A DNA stretch of 64,000 nucleotides from assembly GCF_910591885.1 (NCBI RefSeq), contig NC_063278.1, forward strand, positions 2,603,501 through 2,667,500, written 5' to 3'. Shown piece by piece: positions 56,400 through 64,000 of this stretch. Origin of the DNA: Bombus terrestris (lineage: Eukaryota; Arthropoda; Insecta; Hymenoptera; Apidae). A program made the translations under genes and the position numbers. Positions within the stretch are counted from its first letter, which is position 1, and each line of letters opens with the position of its first letter. The notes under the pieces are model-generated. The model was not told the origin of the DNA and did no database searches. It worked only from the letters and a program-made list of their open reading frames with translations.

Positions 56400-57890
56400 G
56401 GAAACAATTGCTGCCGCGGGGCATCATTTACATCATAAGCAATCATAATGATCGAATTTTCGGCGAACGACGATGATCCAACGAGTGGAACGAGGGGAGC
56501 CAATTCAGAAGTGGGTACCCACTTACGAACCGTACGAACTATGCTCGCGAACAGACAAAGAGAGCGACAGATCGAAAAAGAGAGAGAGAGAGTGTGAGCC
56601 ACTCTTCTGACCCTCCCCCATCTCTTTCGACTTTGTAGCTTCGGGCTATCCGCTCTCGTTCCTACGAACTGCCACCCGAAAAATCTCCCGCCCAGCCCGC
56701 TGTCGTTTTCAGGAAATATCGTTTCGACTTTTGCGCGTCGAACGCGCGTCGACCTCGGTAGTAGCTTTCGCGGCGAACTAATTACGCGTGTCGCGCCACA
56801 CTCGAGTCTCGCTTCGAATCGAACGAATATGAAATTTCCGAAGAGGGTTCGAAGAGCGTAACGGGTATGGGTTACCGCGCTATTTTCCACTCGGAGTTTT
56901 ACCAAAGACGACTGGAGAGGTCTGTTTTGGGCTTTGGTAGCGCTCTTCCTCCCTCTCTCTCTCCCTCTCTCTCTTTGTCTCTCCGTACGTACGACTGGAC
57001 CCATCAGTATGCGGGCCACGAAACGTGGTCGAAGCCTCTCGCCCCTCGTCGTCCTCCTCCACCGATTCTCCTTCTTCGTCGTTCGAAGCTCGCCTCTCTC
57101 TTCCCTCGCACGGTGCCCTTCTCTCCCTCGTCTCGCCTTCTTTCTCACTCGCCGCTTCTCGCCATACCTCCTTGTCCCTCGGAAAGCGAAACGTAGGCTG
57201 TTTCGAAGAGAGTGTTTCCAGCGTAATACCGAAACGGTATTGATTGCAGGCTGCCTAGTTTAGCTCCACCGAAGCTATCGCGATAAGCTGTCGCCTATTT
57301 TCGTCGGTTGTCCTACGTCGATCCACGTAGATCGACGTAGCGAAGAAACGGTCAAACGGTGAGCGTTCGGTCGCGATCGGCTCGCGGTTTCTTCGGGTCG
57401 AAGGGGCAAAGAGGAGGGAGGGAGGGAGGGTGAGATAGGGTGATCGATTCCGCGAGAAAATCTCTATTCGGTGGACCGTGACGGATAGCGGAAATCGTGG
57501 CTGTCGCCTCGAAGCGAAATTGGCTGTAGGACCCTGCTAAAGGGTAGTAACGACGTAACAATGACCTCGGTGAGGGTAGTCGTCGTCGATGACTCGAAGG
57601 ACTGTGGGAACGGCAGTTCCATCTCCGGAAGATGGGGTTGCCGTATCGTACCGTGGCAGATAATTAGACCGGTAATCGGGCGAACGGTCTGAGCTTCCAA
57701 GTATTACCGTTCTCTGCGATTTAATATAGAGCGACGGTCTGCGAGTTCTCCGATTCCCTTAACGACAGTCCCTCGTTCTACCCGAGATCTTATCGCTCGT
57801 ATCTTCGTCGTTGACCTCGACTACTTCCAACTACATGGCGACCGTCCATCTCGCAAATCCACCCCCAAATCTCTTTTCTCGCTGTAGTTT
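56400..57890. other. Anonymous non-coding stretch
   Basis: No gene supported. Short GA run at 56576-56595, (TC)n-like tract at 56948-56975 and GGGAG repeat at 57414-57431. A 305-codon minus frame (56231-57148) overlaps all of these and has no domain. Confidence 0.6.
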
Positions 57891-57892
57891 TA

Positions 57893-57894
57893 AC

Positions 57895-57936
<42 letters not shown>

Positions 57937-57938
57937 CG
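57893..57938 (+). repeat. (CGA)n microsatellite
   Basis: About thirteen CGA units with one TGA interruption at the end. Confidence 0.95.
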
Positions 57939-57939
57939 C

Positions 57940-60245
57940 GACGGGACGCGGTTCGACGAGCGATCTCTCGAGAACGCGGCACGACGATTTTCACGGATTC
58001 CCACGAAAGCGAGAAAGTCAAAGGGACTGCGGGATTTTTGTCGTGCGTTTGGCGGCATAACGAGGCCGGGGATCGATTGCCCTCGACATTAGCATCACAA
58101 TGCCGGACACCCCCCTGCGCTATGCCACTGTACGTATAACGTGGCTGATAGACGGCTGGAATTTGGGAAGAAAACCGGGGGAAAAGGAAGGCGAGACACG
58201 GTTAGAGAAGACGGTGAAGCGGCGCAGGGGGAGAGAGCGACGTCGCACCAGCGGGCTTATTAGTCAGCAATGTGATCTATTTGCCCTGTACCGGCATAAA
58301 GAACCTACGCGTTATTGTGCCACTATGTTACGAAGAAGGGCGTTATTGCCCAATAGGGACCTCCAGTTAGGTCGCGCACCAGCAACCCGTGGCGACGTAT
58401 GGCGTACGGTTATGGATATCGCTCGTTCTTTCGCCTCCCCCTTTTCTTCCTTTCCATCAACGACCCCCCGCAAGCATCTGCTAATACGCCGGTAATTTTT
58501 TCTCCATTCCGGATATCGCTTTATTATTTCCTGCCGCCTCGGCGTTACCATTGCCGGCGAATTCCACGCGTGGCCGTAATCGTGGGAAGGGAAGTGGATA
58601 AAATTCCGCAAGAACGAGAAAGCTCGCGGGGGCACCGAGCGTTTTTCGTCGACGGCGCGTGTTCGTCCGACGCTTCGTCGATCGCGCGTCACAATTTTGA
58701 AAGCGAAAATCGCGGCCGTGGGATCGGAGAAAGCCGCGCGCGCGACTAAAAACGTCTCGACGAACGAACACGATCGCTCGGCCTCGCAGCACCGGCCGCA
58801 GCGCCGATGGGACGCGGGCTCCGCTTTTTCGTGTTCCGAATTTTAAAACGCGTCTCGATGGAACAAAGGTGACGATATCGATGCGCGCTCGGCCACCTTA
58901 CGCATCGAACGGTTCCGTAGTCGGTAGCCGCGTATAAGTACGCACCTATCTGAAATCTACGAGCCTCGCGAGCACTCGGGGGCGAACCGAGTCGGAGGAA
59001 GGGTCTGCCATATCTGGAGGAGGCCGTCATTCCTAACGTACACGGTGTCTCGAAACCACATCGCGCCTATTCTCCGCAGCAGCGAGAAAAAAGCCATCGG
59101 CGCGGCTAAAAACTCGTCGTCCTGCCGACGAGGCTTCATAATTGCCGGATAACGAGCTCCTCGAAGATTAAATAACGGCCGACCTGCTGCGTCCGGGAAT
59201 AACACCTCGCGATCGAGCCGCGCGAAAAAACGAACCGACAACGAACTCTAAGAACTTTATAATTCGCGAAGTAAGGCGGGTTCGTAACGAGGCCGGTATC
59301 GCGCTGCGTCGCGTTCCCTCCGTCGTCTCGCGGGACATTCCTCTCCGAGACGAAGACCACGGGACTATGTTTTGCGATACGACCGGCCAACGATGTCGAG
59401 TTTTCCAGAACGCGTAGCCGAGGCACGAGAATCGTCGAACCGGTATCGCTCGCGATCTAGAGAATTCTAGCGCGGCTAATTTCTTTATCGTCCGTCGTCG
59501 CTGCGTTTCTTGCGTTCGCCGGATCGAAACGAGAAAGAAAGTTTCGCAGACACTGGGTAGATGAACGGCGTTGCTGACAGGACGATGCCACGGCCTCCAT
59601 CCGCGACACTCCGTATTCCATTGTCGGTTTTGGTCGGTCGGTCGGTCGGTCGCTCGGTAGAGCCATTGTTTAGCATCCCGCGGATCATGCCTCGTCTGAC
59701 TCATGCGATCGGCTTCCGTCCGCACGCGCGACCCAATCGAACCGTCACTGTCGCTCGCTCGTTTTGGCTCGTTGCTCGCGGCTTCGTTCTCGCTAGCAGC
59801 AATGGCGTCATCGTCGCGAAACCAAGTCTTGCCGCGTACACCGTTTCCTACCATCGATCGCGCGCTTTCGTAACGCCCGATTCCTGGAAACGGATGACTC
59901 GTTCGGTCGATTTCATCATTTTCGTCGTCGAATGGTCGATCTCTCGGAAGCCGAAGCGGAGGCCGCGTTCCGATCCAAGCCACCGGTGCTTTCGAATCTC
60001 TCGACCACGCTCGCCGCGCGATTCGGTTCCATCGACGGAACGAAAGTTCGAAGATGAGAAATCGTAGGAAAAAGGGCGCGGCGTGGCGAAGCCAGACGGT
60101 ACAGCGTGCTCGCGAAGCAGCGAAACGCTTTCGGAAAATCCATAGCGTCAAGGAATATACAGGGTTCCAGCGTGGCGGAACACAATGGCGCGTTGTTAGA
60201 AAGGCGGTAGGGCGATAAGAGAGAGGAAGAAGGAGGCCAACTATG
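57940..60245. other. Anonymous non-coding stretch
   Basis: No gene supported. The 327-codon minus frame at 59168-60151 and the 131-codon plus frame at 58100-58495 have no domains or splice support. The part around 58240-58370 is AT-richer, with GGGCAATAACG-like words. (GGTC)n lies at 59632-59652. Confidence 0.55.
59632..59652 (+). repeat. (GGTC)n tetramer repeat
   Basis: About five GGTC units; reverse complement of the GACC repeats at 49940 and 60369. Confidence 0.92.
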
Positions 60246-60249
60246 GGCG

Positions 60250-60269
60250 GAGAGGAGAGGAGAGGAGTG

Positions 60270-60300
<31 letters not shown>
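60250..60300 (+). repeat. (GGAGA)n-(GA)n compound repeat
   Basis: Three to four GGAGA pentamers pass into about sixteen GA units. Confidence 0.95.
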
Positions 60301-60301
<1 letters not shown>

Positions 60302-60368
60302 CAGAGAGCTTGCGGCGTCGGTCCTTGCCCCGAGTACGTGCTTCGAGTGACAAAGCTTCTAGCATGAG

Positions 60369-60388
60369 ACCGACCGACCGACCGACCG
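60369..60388 (+). repeat. (GACC)n tetramer repeat
   Basis: Five ACCG units. Confidence 0.92.
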
Positions 60389-60389
60389 T

Positions 60390-61700
60390 ACGAACGCCAG
60401 AACGATACGGCGCATCAAGGTCCTCGACGATCGATAGACACGCTCGACTAAAATCTAGACGCTCCTCTCGCGTATTCCTCTTCTTCCGTCGGACCTCTTT
60501 CTTCGTTTTCTCCGCAAAGTTTCCCCGGTTCGCCGTTGCAACGTCGTTCGCCGTTCGAGAACGGCAGAAAATGAAACTTCTCGTCTGGACATAGGCCAGA
60601 GGAGCGTGGAGCGTGAAGATTCGAGCGGGCGTGGAAACGCCGGTCGGATATCGCGACGCGACGTAATGCGACGCGATCGTTTCGTCTTCGTTCGTAGACG
60701 ACTCGCGGCTCGCGAAACCGCACGAGTTTGCTCGTGTTTGGTCCGTGACGAAAACACGGTTGGTCGTGAGTTGGAACGGCGAGGCACGATATTTTGACGT
60801 TTTCTCGGCTATGCCGGTGTTGGCGATCGAACGCGAAACGCCGTTCGATGTCCGATGGCGCGTAGCGACGGATTACGTTGAATCGAGACGGGAGCCGCGT
60901 TGCTACGTACGTAGGTGTCAGCAGATCCGTATCACGGCCCCATCGTGGCCGCTCTCGGCAGCGTGAAACGAAATTTGACAGATCGGCCCCACACACGCGT
61001 GCCCCTCTCTCCTCTCGTTCCTCGTCGCCACCCTTCTTCTTCCACTCCTGCTGCTGCTGGCTCCCTTCGACGTTTCGAGCGCGAACGAACGCCGTTTCCT
61101 CGATTTCACGAGCTCTCTCGCTGCAAAATGGCGTTTCTCGCACCTCCAGGGTGCCCCACGGGCATCCAACGCCTCCTCCCGCTTTCGCGAATGCTCTGCC
61201 CCCACCCCAGCCCTTTTGGCTGGCTCGTGGGGCCGTACACCCTATTTTATACAATTCTCTTTTATCTGCCACTTCCCTGCCGCCGGTTACGCTCCCTCGG
61301 GGCGCAGTTCAAGCGGGCCTCCTTAGTTCCAAGCCGACACCTTTTTACAAATACATCACACGACCTTCTGCCCTAGCCATCCCGTGCCCTCTCAACTTTC
61401 TCTTTCTCTTTCGCTTCTCTCTTCCCGTCCGAGTTTCGTACGCATAGTCGGTAGGTGACGCATTTGCTCGAGTATGTGTATAAAACGCTGCGGGACATTA
61501 GGCGCTTCGCGGATATTCGCTCGTCGCTTGAAAGAGCTGCGCGATAGTTCAACGCGTGAACGCGTGTCTCGTCTTGTCCGAGTTACACGGTGTGTCGACG
61601 TGGCCGCGTCGAATTCAGGGCGCGAACCCCGTGCAGGGAACGTTGGCCCCCGTGTCGATGTCCATCGGCAACGAAACGAACTCGATGCGATTACGTTACT
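60390..61700. other. Anonymous non-coding stretch
   Basis: No gene supported. The 274-codon minus frame 60448-61272 and the plus frames 60878-61447 overlap. TATAAAAC at 61479-61486 has no initiator at the right distance. Confidence 0.55.
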
Positions 61701-61705
61701 CCGTA

Positions 61706-62120
61706 ACGAGTTTTTTCTCGCCTGGAACCTGGCACCCTTCGTAATCTGCCATCAAAGCGCGGCAAGTTCGCCGTGACGATCTTGATCGCGACACCCTCTG
61801 GACCGGCGGTCGACGCAGACATTCGATCGAGCGACAGCTGCCCCGCATCGAAAACCAAATTATACGCTCAAAGGATCCAAGATCTCTATTTAGATTTCTA
61901 TCTGTGGCTGGTGATGCAACGCAGCGACAACGTCACCGTCGTCTCTGCCAGCTCCGACCGAAGCAGTCACGAACGATTCTCCGTAACGGTTCGTGCGAAC
62001 GCGTCGCGGCGTTCGATTTCCTCGCCGGTTTTAATCGCGTTTCGTTCGCAGCGTCCAACAGCCTCGATAGCATCTAACGCGGCCGTCCCTCGCACGTTCT
62101 TGTTTGTCGAGCCGATTTAG
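61706..62120 (+). CDS. Candidate coding segment (plus strand), unrecognised
   Basis: A plus-strand frame is open from just after a TAA at 61703-61705 to a TAG at 62118-62120. Its central part is protein-like: GKFAVTILIATPSGPAVDAD, then KLYAQRIQDLYLDFYLWLVM, with aromatic and aliphatic residues. From 61273 to about 63150 the minus strand has no frame of 60 codons, whereas the plus strand has four; elsewhere both strands are equally open. A pyrimidine run (TTTTTTCTCGCC, 61710-61721) precedes an AAG acceptor-like site near 61760. A donor-like CTG|GTGATG lies near 61911. Splice edges are weak and no family was recognised. Confidence 0.25.
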
Positions 62121-62629
62121 CGGCCCCTAACGGTCCTTCGAACGACCGAGGAAATGGAGAAAAGGCCGGGAAAGAGAAAAGGGTGGCCGTCGCGTTGGTG
62201 TCGTCCAAGATCAAGGTCGTACGACGGTCACGAAAGATCGTAAAATAGCGAAAGTCGTTGGAGCATATTCTTTTTTCCCGTCACCTTGGATTATCGACGA
62301 ACGCGCAAAGTAGGATTTAAGTGGGAGAGCAGGAGGGCACGAAACGTGGAAACATAAAATTGAAAAGTTTGCGGTACGTCGGTTTATGGACGTTTTAGAT
62401 CGTAGTAAAGCGGAGCGTCGCTTCTTCCGCGAATCGTTATACTTTTCTCGCTGCAGTTCACGGATTCCGTTGGCAAAGTTTTTCCCTCTGCGAGGCCGTT
62501 ATCGGCCGCGTTCGTCCTTCCGACCATTCATCCCGCGCCGTTTCCACTTTCCGTCCCGTCCCGTGTCCAACTCGCGGTTCCACTCGACGATCGTTCGTCC
62601 TGTTTTGCCTGGCGTTCGACCGGAACTAT

Positions 62630-62639
62630 CCCCCCCCCC
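62630..62639 (+). repeat. Homopolymer C10
   Basis: Uninterrupted C run. Confidence 0.93.
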
Positions 62640-63102
62640 ACGCTTCCCTATCTCGATCAAATCGTCCGGTCTCCGCGAAGAACGGTAATTAGGCGAGGAC
62701 AGGGAATGCCGTTGGATAGAGAGGTTCGCGAAGGGACCTTATGAAAGAAGTTGTTCGACATTCCAAGCTCATTGAACGGCCGCATTCCAAGCCTGGATCC
62801 CCACGGAACGGTTAATTATCCGTAGATTTTTGGCCAGAGGTCCGCATGCCGCCCGCCCCCTCCCCCGATAGAGCGATATATTGGGAAGGGTTGCGTGGAG
62901 AGGAAGAGCGAGCACAGGCCTAAGGGGTTAGCGATGAACTTGGACTCGCTAATGAAGCCCGTTCCCTCTCCGTCTGAACGAGTCATCGCCTCCGTTTCGG
63001 CTATATTTTATTGCGCGGCCGGCTTGCTTTATTATCGCCGTGGTCTTTCCTTTCTCCCCCGGTTGCCAGTCGGCTTGCTTCTCCGCGCTTTCAACGACTC
63101 CA

Positions 63103-63114
63103 CCCCCCCCCCCC
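63103..63114 (+). repeat. Homopolymer C12
   Basis: Uninterrupted run of twelve C. Confidence 0.93.
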
Positions 63115-64000
63115 GAGAGCGTTAGGCGTTTCTGGCTAGATCAACCCTTCCTCACGCCCGACAACCACGATTCCGACCCTCGGAGAAAACAGTGACGCTC
63201 AACGAGCCGTTCCATCGCGCACGAATTCGCGCGAAACAAAAGGGTTGGACGAGATGTCTATCACGGGCATCGAAAGCGGAATCGCGATGAACCGCACCGT
63301 GCAGCGATCGCTCGTTCACCCTTCGTTCGACAACCTCGTTCTCGCGTAGTAGCGTTTCGACGCGACGCCGCAACTTTCCTCCACTCGTCTTCATCCGTCT
63401 ACGCGTTAAAAAAGCTCTTCTCGAGTCTCGTCGACCTTTGGCGATTTCCCTAGCTGTGGAAATATCGCGTGGCCGTTCGCCGTCTCCGGGTTCGTCGCGC
63501 CACCTTCTTCCAGCTATCGGGCCATCGGAGAGACATGAGAACCGGTGGCTTTTAACGCGACCAGCTTAAAACTATAATGCGCCCTAATCCGGCAATATCT
63601 CATGCTGTCTTGCGGGATTCGCAGACGCGCGATCGTTCCTATTTAGCGGATCCTACGTACGTACATCGCGGGGCCCGCGCGTCGATGGATCGTTGACCCT
63701 TTCTTTTCGCGGACGTCCGATCGTCACTCGGGGACGACGAAGGGGGAAATTCGGGAAAACTCGTTGGACGAGGGAAAAGGGGACGAGGAGACTCTCCGTT
63801 GCTAAACCGGTCGTTGATCCGACACGTACCGTGCGATAGGTAATGAAAATCGCGAGATTGGTACCGCAGGGGGGCGAGAGCGAGGAGGGAAGTTGCGGGC
63901 AACCGAGTGGTCGGAGGAAGAGCGTCTTAGCGGCGCATCGGCATCTGTTCGCGAAGGAATTACGAGGTAACTTTGTCTCCGAAGATAGCGGGACGGTTGC

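Larger units (their letters stand above)
62121..64000. other. Anonymous non-coding stretch to the window edge
   Basis: No gene supported. It holds two poly-C runs (listed) and a C-rich block GCCGCCCGCCCCCTCCCCC near 62848-62866 that could form a minus-strand G4. A minus frame at 63152-63394 includes a short K/R/E-rich helix-like stretch without splice support. Confidence 0.55.

Noticed and set aside
56231..57148. 305-codon minus-strand ORF
   Set aside because: Runs through GA/TC-rich repeats; only a 108-nt part of the interval has splice-like edges, which is listed on its own.
59168..60151. 327-codon minus-strand ORF
   Set aside because: No domain or splice support and overlaps a 168-codon plus-strand frame; typical of chance frames here.
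49940..60388. GACC/GGTC tetramers as CRISPR-like spaced repeats
   Set aside because: They are simple tandem microsatellites with no spacers and no associated genes; the genome is eukaryotic.

Overview
The window looks like nuclear DNA from an insect, most likely an aculeate hymenopteran (bee or ant). CpG is not depleted: TCG, CGA and GCG words are everywhere. Microsatellites are dense and typical of insects, with (GA)n, (TCG)n/(GAC)n and many pentanucleotide arrays. There is no run of adjacent, co-oriented ORFs with ribosome-binding sites, so it is not bacterial or phage DNA. The taxon is an inference from composition; no diagnostic gene was recognised.

Nothing in these 64 kb can be assigned to a named gene family. 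I read the window as a large intron, or an intergenic region next to developmentally regulated genes. The many open frames of 60-300 codons, and one of 625, are mostly what this sequence gives by chance, because CG-rich trinucleotides are poor in stop codons. They overlap each other on both strands, lack recognisable domains, and run through microsatellites. I saw no reverse transcriptase, integrase or transposase motif, no tRNA, rRNA or snRNA, no CRISPR array and no viral gene.

A few short segments do look like exons because an open frame is bounded by reasonable splice sites. On the minus strand these are 56287-56394, 49658-49786 and 117-200 (each can be read phase 0 to 0), and 21081-21194 and 14701-14835 (each phase 1 to 1; the second encodes a coiled coil). 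On the plus strand there is a possible first exon with a signal-peptide-like start at 32589-32717, a possible start exon at 50397-50430, two phase-compatible segments at 45981-46082 and 46715-47174, a Cys/Lys-rich ORF at 15030-15341 and an open segment at 61706-62120. All are tentative, since GTAAGT-type donors are expected by chance many times in a window this size.

The rest is non-coding. It holds about thirty simple repeats and minisatellites, including eight pentamer arrays, plus three good G-quadruplex motifs and a locally duplicated block at 8.58-10.07 kb. Several compact motif clusters (homeodomain, forkhead, POU octamer, nuclear-receptor half-sites, perfect palindromes) could be enhancers, and two places combine a TATA box with an initiator-like sequence (2566 and 40174). 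By position: 0-10 kb, purine repeats, one TATA candidate and the duplications; 10-25 kb, homeodomain palindromes, the coiled-coil exon candidate and the TCCTA array; 25-42 kb, repeats, the signal-peptide exon candidate and an enhancer-like hairpin; 42-51 kb, the most GC-rich part with the longest ORF and several exon candidates; 51-64 kb, mainly repeats and anonymous sequence. I found no convincing new biological system.
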